A DNA stretch of 64,000 nucleotides from Flavobacterium macacae. GTDB taxonomy: Bacteria; Bacteroidota; Bacteroidia; Flavobacteriales; Flavobacteriaceae. The translations under genes were made by a program, and so were the position numbers. Below the pieces are notes generated by a model. The model did not search any database. It was not told where the DNA came from and worked only from the letters and a program-made list of their open reading frames with translations. Of this stretch, positions 17,369 through 25,560 are shown piece after piece. The DNA is taken from positions 1,118 through 65,117 of the forward strand of contig NZ_RQVR01000001.1 in the NCBI RefSeq assembly GCF_003865365.1. Reading direction: 5' to 3'. Position 1 is the first letter of the stretch, and every line of letters starts with the position of its first letter.

Positions 17369-18739
17369 ATGTATACATTAATAGCTATTGTCGCATTGGG
17401 AGTTTTATGCCTCATCGTTGAAATTTTTAACGGTAGAAAAGCAATTGTTCCTATAACAATTGTTGGTTTACTTGCCATCTTAGGATTGACTGCGACAGGT
17501 TTCAATGACTCGGCAGATACTTTCAACAACATGATTGTATTTGACAATTTTGCAACTACATTCTCTTGTTTATTCATTGTTTTAACGATTTTCTTGGTTG
17601 CGTTGTCGCCTAATTTTCACGAAAAACAAATCACCAAAATATCCGATTTTATTTCTATAAAATTATTTCTTTTGTCGGGTGGTGTAGCCATGGTCGCTTT
17701 TGGCAACTTATCTATGTTTTTCTTAGGAATTGAAATCCTTTCTATTGCTTTGTATGTTTTAGCCGCAAGCGATCGCTTGAGCATAAAAAGTAACGAAGCG
17801 GGTATGAAATATTTCTTGATGGGAGCTTTCGCTTCTGGATTTATCTTATTTGGTATTGCCTTGATTTACGGAGCTACGGGTTCATTTGACATGGCAACAA
17901 TTCAAGAAGCTGGTTCTTCTGCTGATGTGGAAGATTGGTTTTATATTGGAGCTATATTGTTAAGTATCGGTATGCTTTTTAAAGTTGCTGCAGCACCATT
18001 TCACTTTTGGGCTCCTGATGTTTATGAAGGTTCACCTGCTTTGACAACTGCATTAATGAGTACATTAACTAAAGTTATAGCAATGGCTGCGTTCTTCAAA
18101 TTAGTTGGAGCAATGAACGTAAACCTTCCTTATTCTTCTCAAACTGCAATTATCGTGATTTCAATCTTGTCTATGACTATTGGAAACATAATGGCTTTGA
18201 AACAAACCAATGTAAAAAGAATGTTGGCCTTTTCAGGAATTTCTCACGCCGGTTTCATGCTGATGACACTTTTGGCCGTTACCACTTCTGCAGGTGTTTT
18301 ATTATATTATGCTTCGGCTTATGCTTTATCAGGAATCGCAGCATTTGCAGTAATTTTATATGTCACAAAAGACAAAGACAACGAAGATATTTTCAATTTC
18401 AATGGATTAGGAAAAACAAGTCCGGTTTTAGCAGGAGTTTTAACCTGTTCTTTGCTTTCAATGGCGGGAATTCCAATATTTTCAGGTTTCTTTGCTAAAG
18501 TTTTCTTGTTTGGGCAAATGCTAAACGCAGGTCACATTGTTTTAGTAATTGTTGCGGTAGTAAACTCAATCATCAGTGTGGGCTATTATTTCAAACTGAT
18601 TTTGGCCATGTACACCAAAGAGGCTACTGAAGAAGCAAGACCGGTTCCATTCGTGTTTCACGCCGTTGCTGTAAGCGCAATTGCCTTAAATATCGCAATC
18701 GGATTGTATCCTTCATTTTTATTAGATTTATTGAATTAA
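17369..18739 (+). CDS. nuoN: NADH-quinone oxidoreductase subunit N
   Basis: The third antiporter-like subunit (456 residues) and last gene of the operon. FFLGIEILSIALYVLAASDR (about 112-131) carries the helix-5 glutamate. AAAPFHFWAPDVYEGSPALTT (about 208-228) and VKRMLAFSGISHAGFMLMTL (about 279-298) are the proton-channel signatures. A 53-bp perfect palindrome follows the stop by 11 nt and probably ends the transcript. Confidence 0.98.
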   Translation: MYTLIAIVALGVLCLIVEIFNGRKAIVPITIVGLLAILGLTATGFNDSADTFNNMIVFDNFATTFSCLFIVLTIFLVALSPNFHEKQITKISDFISIKLFLLSGGVAMVAFGNLSMFFLGIEILSIALYVLAASDRLSIKSNEAGMKYFLMGAFASGFILFGIALIYGATGSFDMATIQEAGSSADVEDWFYIGAILLSIGMLFKVAAAPFHFWAPDVYEGSPALTTALMSTLTKVIAMAAFFKLVGAMNVNLPYSSQTAIIVISILSMTIGNIMALKQTNVKRMLAFSGISHAGFMLMTLLAVTTSAGVLLYYASAYALSGIAAFAVILYVTKDKDNEDIFNFNGLGKTSPVLAGVLTCSLLSMAGIPIFSGFFAKVFLFGQMLNAGHIVLVIVAVVNSIISVGYYFKLILAMYTKEATEEARPVPFVFHAVAVSAIALNIAIGLYPSFLLDLLN

Positions 18740-18750
18740 AATTTCAAAAT

Positions 18751-18803
18751 TTACATATTAAAAAAGGCTGTCTAAAATTTAGACAGCCTTTTTTAATATG
18801 TAA
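18751..18803. terminator. 53-bp perfect palindrome after nuoN (probable terminator)
   Basis: Arms 18751-18776 and 18778-18803 are exact 26-bp reverse complements around a single central A. The core is GGCTGTCTAAA / TTTAGACAGCC with A6 and T6 runs, a normal terminator. The palindrome extends a further 9-10 bp outward (TTACATATT / AATATGTAA), which a terminator does not need. Confidence 0.85.
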
Positions 18804-18813
18804 GCAATTGTAT

Positions 18814-18873
18814 TTAAACCACAGTATAACTACCATCCGCAATGATATAATTTCCCGCAACAAAAGAAGATAA
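18814..18873 (-). pseudogene. Remnant of a short-chain dehydrogenase C-terminus
   Basis: On the minus strand this reads LSSFVAGNYIIADGSYTVV and then a stop. That is the typical last segment of an SDR-family oxidoreductase (compare the form SSFVTGxxxxVDGGYT). Upstream on the same strand the frame continues only as low-complexity Phe/Leu/Tyr codons and meets a stop at 18903-18905. The Rossmann fold and catalytic YxxxK are absent. It is most likely the surviving tail of a deleted gene between nuoN and umuC. The match is by eye. Confidence 0.5.
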
Positions 18874-18928
18874 ATAAAACTTAAAAAAATATAAGCTCAT
18901 TATTTACAATAAGATTGCCAGCAAATAT

Positions 18929-18973
18929 TATTCAGATTCCTGTCACAATTAACATCTGTTTCAAATCTGAATA
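18929..18973. promoter_or_regulatory. Inverted repeat over the umuC promoter (candidate operator)
   Basis: TATTCAGATT (18929-18938) and AATCTGAATA (18964-18973) are perfect 10-bp reverse complements separated by 25 bp. The right arm ends 3 nt before the -7 box, so a bound protein would block RNA polymerase. This placement suits a damage-responsive repressor, but the regulator is not identified. Confidence 0.5.
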
Positions 18974-18976
18974 TCT

Positions 18977-18984
18977 TAATTTTG
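18977..18984 (+). promoter_or_regulatory. -7 box of umuC
   Basis: TAATTTTG matches TAnnTTTG and ends 4 nt before the umuC ATG. Transcription would start at or within a few bases of the ATG, so the mRNA may be leaderless. Confidence 0.65.
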
Positions 18985-18988
18985 CAGT

Positions 18989-20263
18989 ATGTATGCTTTA
19001 GTTGATTGTAATAATTTTTACGCTTCGTGCGAAAGGGTTTTCCAGCCACAATTTAACGGAAAGCCTGTTGCCATCTTGTCTAATAATGACGGTTGCGTAA
19101 TCTCAAGAAGCGAAGAAGCCAAAGCTGCCGGAGTACAAATGGGTGTTCCAGAATTTAAGATTCGGGAATTAGTTAAAGAAAAAGGCGTCAAGATTTTTTC
19201 GTCAAATTATCCTCTTTACGGAGATTTGAGCGAACGTGTAATGAAAATTTTGGCCACTTATACGCCAAACATTGAGGTTTACAGTATCGATGAAGCTTTT
19301 ATGAATTTTGACGGAGTTAAGGTTGAAGACTTCCATGACTATGGATTACAAATCAGAAGCCGCCTTATCAAATGGGTTGGCCTTCCAACTTCTATTGGAT
19401 TTGCTCCAACAAAAGCCTTATCAAAAGTAGCCAATAAAATCGCGAAGAAATTTGAAGACAGAACAAAAGGTGTCTATGTTATTGATACTGATGAAAAAAG
19501 AATCAAGGCTTTAAAATGGACCAAAATTGAGGACGTTTGGGGGATTGGGCATCGAACTGCAAAAAAACTAAAAGCTAAAAATATAAATAATGCTTTAGAA
19601 TTTACTTCACCACATTTAGAACCTTGGATCAAAAGAGAAATGGGCGTTATTGGCTTGCGATTAAAATATGAATTAGAAGGAAAATCAGTTTTAGGATTAG
19701 ATATTCCAGAACAGAAAAAGAGCATTGCCATCACCCGAAGCTTTCCGAAACAAATTTCTGAGTTCGATTTGCTTCGCGAAAGAGTTTCTACTTTTGCCAC
19801 AGTTTGTGCCGAAAAACTACGCAAGCAAAATGCCTGCTGCCATTCCATAATTGTGATGTTGGTGATTGACAAACATAAGGACGAACAAGTCAAATTTCAT
19901 TATTTCAACAAAGTTCAGACTTTGCCTTTTGCCACTAATTCTGATTTAACGATCAGCAATGTCGCCATTCAATTGCTAAAAAAAATATTGGACGAAAATC
20001 CGGTTCAGAGATATAAAAAAGCGGGCGTTATTGTTTCTGATTTAATTCCAGAAGACACCAAACAGTTTCAATTATTTGATGAGGAAAATCCAAAATACTT
20101 AGCTTTAATGAAAACAATGGATTTTTTAAACAAGAAAAATGGTATGCGACTTGTAAAATTAGCCACTCAAAATGAAAAAACATGGGATATGAAACAAAAC
20201 CACTTGTCACCAAGGTATACAACTAATTTTAAAGAAATTCTGACCATCAATGTCGATAAATAA
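18989..20263 (+). CDS. umuC: Y-family DNA polymerase V catalytic subunit UmuC
   Basis: A translesion polymerase (424 residues) that inserts nucleotides opposite damaged bases. The catalytic acids are D6 in LVDCNNFYASCE and D101/E102 in YSIDEAF. SNNDGCVISRSEEAKAAGV (31-49) is the incoming-nucleotide signature. A thumb helix-hairpin-helix region follows (IEDVWGIGHRTAKKL). The C-terminus ends with the UmuC-specific tail containing LSPRYTTNFKEIL. The gene overlaps umuD by 14 nt, and it precedes umuD, the reverse of the E. coli order. Expression is probably damage-induced, given the inverted repeat at the promoter, but this is inference. Confidence 0.95.
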   Translation: MYALVDCNNFYASCERVFQPQFNGKPVAILSNNDGCVISRSEEAKAAGVQMGVPEFKIRELVKEKGVKIFSSNYPLYGDLSERVMKILATYTPNIEVYSIDEAFMNFDGVKVEDFHDYGLQIRSRLIKWVGLPTSIGFAPTKALSKVANKIAKKFEDRTKGVYVIDTDEKRIKALKWTKIEDVWGIGHRTAKKLKAKNINNALEFTSPHLEPWIKREMGVIGLRLKYELEGKSVLGLDIPEQKKSIAITRSFPKQISEFDLLRERVSTFATVCAEKLRKQNACCHSIIVMLVIDKHKDEQVKFHYFNKVQTLPFATNSDLTISNVAIQLLKKILDENPVQRYKKAGVIVSDLIPEDTKQFQLFDEENPKYLALMKTMDFLNKKNGMRLVKLATQNEKTWDMKQNHLSPRYTTNFKEILTINVDK

Positions 20264-20693
20264 AAACGAGAATAAGCTGACTTTCATACGCCCAGATTTC
20301 AAAAGCGAAGTAAAAATTCCGATGATTGCAGACGGAGTTTCTGCTGGATTCCCTTCCCCGGCACAAGATTTCATGGAGAATAATATCGATCTCAATAAAG
20401 AATTGAGTGAAAATTTATTAGCCACATTTTATATCAAAGTTGCTGGGAATTCAATGGTTGATGCCGGAATCGACGACAAGGATATTTTGGTTGTAGACCG
20501 AAGTCTTGAACCAGCTGATAAAAAAATAGCCATCTGTTTTGTTGATGGAGAATTTACCGTAAAAAGGCTCAAACTTGAAAAAGACTGTTTGTATTTGATG
20601 CCCGAAAATCAAAACTATGAACCTATAAAAGTTTCCGAAGAAAATAATTTTATCATTTGGGGAATCGTTACCTACGTGATTAAAAAACTATAA
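20250..20693 (+). CDS. umuD: UmuD-like self-cleaving S24 peptidase
   Basis: A 147-residue LexA/UmuD-fold protein. Cleavage in RecA-stimulated autolysis would be between A32 and G33 (VSAGFPSPAQDF). The catalytic Ser is S68 (GNSMVDAGI) and the Lys is K105 (TVKRLK). The spacing from cleavage site to Ser to Lys (35 and 37 residues) is the same as in E. coli UmuD. There is no N-terminal DNA-binding domain, so it is an accessory subunit of polymerase V rather than a LexA repressor. The start overlaps umuC, suggesting coupled translation. Confidence 0.94.
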   Translation: MSINKNENKLTFIRPDFKSEVKIPMIADGVSAGFPSPAQDFMENNIDLNKELSENLLATFYIKVAGNSMVDAGIDDKDILVVDRSLEPADKKIAICFVDGEFTVKRLKLEKDCLYLMPENQNYEPIKVSEENNFIIWGIVTYVIKKL

Positions 20694-20726
20694 AAAAAGC
20701 TGCATTAAAACAATGCAGCTTTTTTA
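20692..20726. terminator. Bidirectional terminator between umuD and the carboxylase operon
   Basis: A 14-bp perfect stem (20693-20706 with 20712-20725; core GCTGCATT / AATGCAGC) has loop AAAAC, with A and T runs built into the arms. Confidence 0.93.
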
Positions 20727-20729
20727 TAT

Positions 20730-22271
20730 TTACAACGGAATATTCCCGTGTTTCCTTTTGGGCAATTCGCTCACTTTGTTTTCTAACATAGAAAATGCTT
20801 TGATTAATTTTCGTCTGGTATCTTGTGGCAAAATGACCTCATCAATAAATCCGCGCTCTGCAGCACGATACGGATTCGCAAATTTCTCGGCATATTCTGC
20901 TTCTTTTTCCAATAATTTTGCCGCTGAATCCTCGGCCGCAGCGATTTCTTTTTTGAAGATAATTTCACTCGCTCCTTTGGCTCCCATAACGGCAATTTCT
21001 GCCGAAGGCCAAGCAAAATTCATATCCGCTCCGATGTGTTTGGAGTTCATTACATCATAAGCGCCACCATAGGCTTTTCTGGTAATAACCGTTACTCTTG
21101 GCACAGTTGCTTCGCTTAAAGCGTACAACAATTTGGCACCGTGAACGATGATACCGTTCCATTCTTGGTCGGTTCCTGGCAAGAAACCTGGAACATCTAC
21201 CAAAACCAGTAGCGGAATATTGAAACAATCGCAGAATCTGGTAAAACGTGCGGCCTTCACCGAACTGTTTACGTCCAAAACGCCAGCTAAAAACATAGGC
21301 TGGTTCGCCACAATTCCGATGCTTCTTCCTCCTATTCTGGCAAAACCGACCAAAATATTTTCGGCAAAATTCTTATGCACTTCATAAAAAGAATCTTCGT
21401 CGATGATTCCTTTGATGACATCGTGCATATCATAGGGTTTGTTGGCATTTTCTGGGATAATTCCGTTCAATTGTTCCCGGATTTCATCACCCAATTCAAA
21501 CGGAACTTTTGGTGTGGTTTCATTATTGCTTTGAGGCAAATAGCTCAACAGTTTTTTGATATCTTCCAGACATTCCACATCATTTGCTGATGTAATATGG
21601 GCTACTCCTGATTTGGTAGAATGCGTACTTGCTCCACCTAATTCTTCGGAAGTTACGGTTTCGTTCGTTACGGTTTTTACCACATTCGGACCCGTCACAA
21701 ACATATAACTGGTATTTTCGACCATCATTGTAAAATCGGTCATTGCCGGAGAATAAACGGCTCCACCCGCACAAGGTCCCATTATGGCTGAAATCTGCGG
21801 AATAATTCCCGATGCTTTTACGTTTCGGAAGAAAATATCAGCATAAGCGCCCAAAGATCGCACTCCTTCTTGGATTCTTGCTCCACCAGAATCGTTTAAA
21901 CCAATCATTGGCGTTCCGGTTTTCAAGGCCATATCCATTACTTTGCAGATTTTTTCGGCGTGTGTTTCAGATAAAGCGCCACCGAAAACGGTGAAATCTT
22001 GTGCAAAAACATAGACCATTCTTCCGTTGATGGTGCCGTAACCTGTAATCACTCCATCCCCTAAATAGACTTCTTTTTCCATCCCGAAGTCGGTGGTTCT
22101 GTGGGTTACTAGCATTCCGATTTCTTCAAAAGAACCTTCATCCATCAAGTATTCTACTCGCTCTCTGGCTGTCAGTTTTTTCTTTTCGTGCTGTTTTTCA
22201 ATTCTATTTTGACCTCCGCCTAAATGCGCGAGAGCTATTTTATTTTGTAATGTTTTTATTTTATTTTTCAT
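20730..22271 (-). CDS. Acyl-CoA carboxylase carboxyltransferase (beta) subunit, propionyl-CoA type
   Basis: A 513-residue carboxyltransferase of the PccB/MmdA family that moves CO2 from carboxybiotin to an acyl-CoA. The crotonase-fold halves are visible. [20 protein letters not shown] and [13 protein letters not shown] (about 123-135) lie in the N-half, with [18 protein letters not shown] after them. [20 protein letters not shown] (about 380-399) and [20 protein letters not shown] lie in the C-half. These oxyanion-hole regions are intact. It is the last gene of a three-gene operon and overlaps the biotin carboxylase gene by 11 nt. The substrate is most likely propionyl-CoA; acetyl-CoA or another short acyl-CoA is possible. 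Confidence 0.92.
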   Translation of the reverse strand: MKNKIKTLQNKIALAHLGGGQNRIEKQHEKKKLTARERVEYLMDEGSFEEIGMLVTHRTTDFGMEKEVYLGDGVITGYGTINGRMVYVFAQDFTVFGGALSETHAEKICKVMDMALKTGTPMIGLNDSGGARIQEGVRSLGAYADIFFRNVKASGIIPQISAIMGPCAGGAVYSPAMTDFTMMVENTSYMFVTGPNVVKTVTNETVTSEELGGASTHSTKSGVAHITSANDVECLEDIKKLLSYLPQSNNETTPKVPFELGDEIREQLNGIIPENANKPYDMHDVIKGIIDEDSFYEVHKNFAENILVGFARIGGRSIGIVANQPMFLAGVLDVNSSVKAARFTRFCDCFNIPLLVLVDVPGFLPGTDQEWNGIIVHGAKLLYALSEATVPRVTVITRKAYGGAYDVMNSKHIGADMNFAWPSAEIAVMGAKGASEIIFKKEIAAAEDSAAKLLEKEAEYAEKFANPYRAAERGFIDEVILPQDTRRKLIKAFSMLENKVSELPKRKHGNIPL

Positions 22272-23718
22272 ATAACCTATTGTTTGGCAAACGCAACTTG
22301 TTTTGGTCTTTTAAATACTGTTGTAAAGCAATCATTCCCGCAACCTCGGCTTCTTTGTCTTGTTGCGCTTTTAAGTGTTCGGCATCGTAATATTTTTTTA
22401 CAAAATGCGTATCGAAATCACCAGAACGAAATGCTTCGTGTTCCATCACAAATTTCCCAAAAGGCAATGTTGTGCTCACGCCTTCTACGTGATAATTTTC
22501 AATTGCTTTGATCATCAATTGGATGGATTCTTCGCGGGTTTTTCCGTACGTAATCAATTTGGATAACATCGGATCGTAATAAATCGGAACGTCCATTCCT
22601 TGCTCAAAGCCATTATCTACACGGATTCCTTCGCCAACAGGCAAACTATATACTTCTAAATTTCCAACGCTTGGCAAGAAATCATGCAACGGATCTTCGG
22701 CATAAACGCGTAATTCCATCGCGTGTCCCTTGATCTGCAAATCTTCTTGTTTGATTGAAAGTGCTTCGCCTCTGGCTACTTTAATTTGCATTTCGACCAA
22801 ATCCAAACCTGTAATCATTTCCGTTACCGGATGTTCTACTTGCAAACGCGTATTCATTTCAAGGAAGTAGAAATTCAGGTTTTCATCCAATAAAAATTCT
22901 ACCGTTCCTGCTCCAAGATAGTCACAGGCTTTGGCTACCTTTACCGCAGCTTCGCCCATCTTTTGTCGCAATTCCGGGGTTAAAACTGACGATGGTGCTT
23001 CTTCCACCACTTTTTGGTGGCGGCGCTGGATACTGCATTCTCTTTCGAATAAATACAGAATATTTCCGTGGCTGTCGGCCATTACTTGAATTTCGATGTG
23101 TCTTGGCGACGCTACATATTTTTCGATAAAAACCGAACCGTCTCCAAAAGCAGAAGTTGCTTCACTTATGGCGCGCGTCATTTGTGATTCTAAATCTTCT
23201 TCTTTCTCCACCACCCGCATTCCTTTTCCACCACCTCCGGCGGAAGCTTTTATTAGGATAGGGAAACCGATTTCTGACGCAATTCTTTTTGCTTTTGCAA
23301 CATCGGTAATGGCTTCGTCGATTCCGGGAACCATTGGGATATCATAAGCTTTGACAGCTTCTTTTGCCGCCAATTTGCTTCCCATCATATGAATCGCTTT
23401 TGATTCTGGCCCGATAAACGTGATTCCGTTTGCGATGACTTCTTCTGCGAAAGCGGCATTCTCGCTCAAAAATCCGTAACCGGGATGAATGGCATCGACA
23501 CCTAATTCTTTGGCAACTTCTATGATTTTGCTTCCTAATAAATAGGATTGATTTGAAGGTGATTCTCCAATCCAAACGGCTTCGTCGGCAAATTTTACGT
23601 GAGGTGCATTTCTATCGGCTGTGGAATAAACCGCAACGGTTTTGATGCCCATTTTTTGAGCCGTTTTCATCACCCTTATGGCAATTTCGCCTCTGTTGGC
23701 TACTAATATTTTTTTCAT
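22261..23718 (-). CDS. accC: Biotin carboxylase subunit of acyl-CoA carboxylase
   Basis: This ATP-grasp enzyme (485 residues) carboxylates biotin using ATP and bicarbonate. The N-terminal biotin carboxylase domain starts [20 protein letters not shown]. The glycine-rich ATP loop is [14 protein letters not shown] (about 160-173). Catalytic-site segments include [17 protein letters not shown] (about 228-244) and [20 protein letters not shown] (about 285-304). The C-terminal 35 residues extend slightly beyond E. coli AccC. It lies between the carrier-protein gene (8 nt upstream) and the carboxyltransferase gene, so it probably serves this complex. The name accC refers to activity, not proof that it also serves fatty-acid synthesis. 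Confidence 0.94.
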   Translation of the reverse strand: MKKILVANRGEIAIRVMKTAQKMGIKTVAVYSTADRNAPHVKFADEAVWIGESPSNQSYLLGSKIIEVAKELGVDAIHPGYGFLSENAAFAEEVIANGITFIGPESKAIHMMGSKLAAKEAVKAYDIPMVPGIDEAITDVAKAKRIASEIGFPILIKASAGGGGKGMRVVEKEEDLESQMTRAISEATSAFGDGSVFIEKYVASPRHIEIQVMADSHGNILYLFERECSIQRRHQKVVEEAPSSVLTPELRQKMGEAAVKVAKACDYLGAGTVEFLLDENLNFYFLEMNTRLQVEHPVTEMITGLDLVEMQIKVARGEALSIKQEDLQIKGHAMELRVYAEDPLHDFLPSVGNLEVYSLPVGEGIRVDNGFEQGMDVPIYYDPMLSKLITYGKTREESIQLMIKAIENYHVEGVSTTLPFGKFVMEHEAFRSGDFDTHFVKKYYDAEHLKAQQDKEAEVAGMIALQQYLKDQNKLRLPNNRLYEK

Positions 23719-23726
23719 CTGATATC

Positions 23727-24212
23727 TTATTCGAATTCAATTAACAACTGTCCTTTTTCTACGGCATCGCCTTTTTTAGCGGAAATGGATTTGATGATTC
23801 CGGCTCTTGGCGAGAGGAAACTGTTCTCCATTTTCATTGCTTCTAAAATAAGTAGGCAGTCATTTTCTTTTACTTCTTGTCCCACAGAAACGCTCATTTC
23901 TAATATCAATCCGGGCATTGGTGCTTTGATGACATTTACTTGTTTTGAAGCTCCGACTTCAAATCCCATTTCTTTGATCAGACTGTCTAAAGGTGTAGCA
24001 ATCGATACGTTGTATAGGTTTCCGTTGACTTTTACGCCATAGGTTTTTGCTAGAAAATCAGAACTGACGATTTCTGCAGTGTAAGGCTGGCTGGCTTTTA
24101 AAACGTGAAATTGGGAAGGAGTAATTTCAACAGCGTCAATTTCATTGGCTTCAGAAGCTTTGCTATTATAGGAAGTTGTGTTATTTACCGTTACTTTATA
24201 ATTTATATCCAT
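23727..24212 (-). CDS. Biotin carboxyl carrier protein of acyl-CoA carboxylase
   Basis: A 161-residue carrier whose C-terminal biotinyl domain (about 93-161) shuttles carboxybiotin between the two catalytic subunits. The biotinylated lysine is K127 in EAMKMENS. The domain begins VIKAPMPGLILEM, and the lipoyl-like fold ends KGQLLIEFE. The N-terminal 90 residues are variable and probably hold the assembly contacts. It is first in the minus-strand operon. Upstream, a TAATTTAG sequence (plus-strand 24231-24238) is one base away from the -7 consensus. Confidence 0.93.
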   Translation of the reverse strand: MDINYKVTVNNTTSYNSKASEANEIDAVEITPSQFHVLKASQPYTAEIVSSDFLAKTYGVKVNGNLYNVSIATPLDSLIKEMGFEVGASKQVNVIKAPMPGLILEMSVSVGQEVKENDCLLILEAMKMENSFLSPRAGIIKSISAKKGDAVEKGQLLIEFE

Positions 24213-24379
24213 ATCGTTTTTTTGATGCGCCTAAATTAGGGAAAAAGAAACCGTTTGCGAAATGATGAAATCATAAATTTAAGCAAACAACTCATTTTGA
24301 ATACAGCCCCAGACTAATCGTTTACTGAAAGATTTCAAACTCAAATGTATTCCCTACGATAATTCTTTTTTTAAAAACT

Positions 24380-24387
24380 TAAATTTG
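24380..24387 (+). promoter_or_regulatory. -7 box of the MBL-fold gene
   Basis: TAAATTTG lies 23 nt before the ATG at 24411 and matches TAnnTTTG exactly. No clear -33 box is visible. Confidence 0.6.
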
Positions 24388-24410
24388 TAAAGCATTTCAA
24401 AAATTAGTTG

Positions 24411-25136
24411 ATGAAAATTATAGCACTTAACGAAGGAACTTTCGCCGTTGATAAAAAGAAAAATTTCAAGCTCATTGATTCCGAAGATTCTATTGCAGGA
24501 ACTCTAAAAATGGCGACTTGTCCTTTTTTAATTATTTTAGAAAATGATATGATTCTATTAGATGCCGGCTCCGGTTTTGAAACTGATGGCATTCCAAACA
24601 TCACAGCCTTAATTCGAAAAAACGGAATTGAACCGGAGCAAATTACCAAAGTTTTGCTTTCGCATTTGCACAAAGACCATTGCGACGGCTTGGGTCATTT
24701 TAAGGAAGGGAGATTTATACAAAATTTTGAAAAAGCGACGATTTACATTCAAGAAAAAGAACTAGCATATGGCTTATCTCAAACAGAAAATCCGTCTTTT
24801 AATCAAGATGTCTTAACAGAAATTTCGGCATTGCCAAATATTCATTGGATGCGTGATGACAAGGGGTTTATTACCGAAAATATCAAATTTGAATTAACCG
24901 GGGGCCATTCGCCCTTTCATCAGGCTTTCTGGGTTATTGTTGAAAATGAAACGGCTTTTTATGGCGCCGACAATCTTCCTCAAAAAAGTTATTTGAGATT
25001 TCATATTGCTTATAAAACCGATGATGATGGCAAAAAAGCAATGGAGCTCCGCCAAAGTTGGGAAAAAACCGCCAAGGAAGAACATTGGACGGTTTTATTT
25101 TACCATGACCTTAAAAATAATGCAATAACTTTTTAA
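24411..25136 (+). CDS. MBL-fold metallo-hydrolase
   Basis: A 241-residue cytoplasmic protein of the metallo-beta-lactamase fold. The metal-binding HxHxDH motif is intact as H85-L-H87-K-D89-H90 (LLSHLHKDHCDGLG). A third ligand histidine is probably in LTGGHSPFHQ (about 164-173), and the D of YGADNLPQ bridges the metals. There is no signal peptide. An upstream TTG at 24408 extends the frame by one residue; the ATG is preferred. The substrate is unknown: the fold covers lactonases, thiolesterases and nucleases, and I see nothing specific. It stands alone, divergent from the carboxylase operon. Confidence 0.88.
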   Translation: MKIIALNEGTFAVDKKKNFKLIDSEDSIAGTLKMATCPFLIILENDMILLDAGSGFETDGIPNITALIRKNGIEPEQITKVLLSHLHKDHCDGLGHFKEGRFIQNFEKATIYIQEKELAYGLSQTENPSFNQDVLTEISALPNIHWMRDDKGFITENIKFELTGGHSPFHQAFWVIVENETAFYGADNLPQKSYLRFHIAYKTDDDGKKAMELRQSWEKTAKEEHWTVLFYHDLKNNAITF

Positions 25137-25321
25137 AGCTTATTCAAAAATGTAACTATTAAGAGTCTATCCATTTTTTTTTTTACGGAAGAGGAAAAAC
25201 CACGGAAAAAGTCAATTGAGAAAAATGGTGTGCTGAAATTTTTTTAAGCAACAAAACTTTGCAGACATTTACGCCAAAACACAAAAAAAACCCTCTGAAA
25301 AATCAAAGGGTTTTTTTAAAG
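25137..25321. other. Non-coding region before tRNA-Leu
   Basis: No gene or notable structure is seen except the tRNA terminator at 25288-25313. The region is AT-rich with homopolymer runs. Confidence 0.5.
25288..25313 (-). terminator. Terminator of the tRNA-Leu gene
   Basis: On the minus strand, AAACCCT and AGGGTTT form a 7-bp stem followed by a T run, directly downstream of the tRNA 3' end. Confidence 0.8.
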
Positions 25322-25401
25322 TACCTAGAGTGGGAATCGAACCCACACACCGAAGTACACGAGTTTGAGTCGTGCGCGTCTACCAATTCCGCCATCCAGG
25401 C
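25322..25401 (-). tRNA. tRNA-Leu(CAA)
   Basis: Read on the minus strand, the molecule begins GCCTGGATGGCGGAATTGG. The anticodon stem CACGA / TCGTG surrounds the 7-nt loop CTCAAAC, giving anticodon CAA (codon UUG). A class II variable arm contains a TTCG turn. The T arm is GTGGG-TTCGATT-CCCAC. The acceptor stem GCCTGGA pairs with TCTAGGT using two G-U pairs, and the discriminator base is A as expected for leucine. CCA is not encoded. The gene stands alone between the MBL gene and prs. Confidence 0.94.
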
Positions 25402-25475
25402 AATCAATTTGTTGTCAATTGTGGGTGCAAAGGTAACACCTTTTTTTTAAAATAAAAGAAAAAATTCTTAAAATT

Positions 25476-25509
25476 TTTGTTTAAGAGTTGATTTTTATTG
25501 CTAAATTTG
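25476..25509 (+). promoter_or_regulatory. Promoter of prs
   Basis: TTTG (25476-25479) and TAAATTTG (25502-25509) are separated by 22 nt, within the range seen for Bacteroidota promoters. The leader to the ATG is about 45 nt. Confidence 0.65.
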
Positions 25510-25560
25510 CACCTCGTTAACGCGACACACAACTAACTAACTACTAAACAACATATTAAA

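Noticed and set aside
24408-24410. TTG as start of the MBL-fold gene
   Set aside because: An ATG lies directly after it and suits the promoter position.
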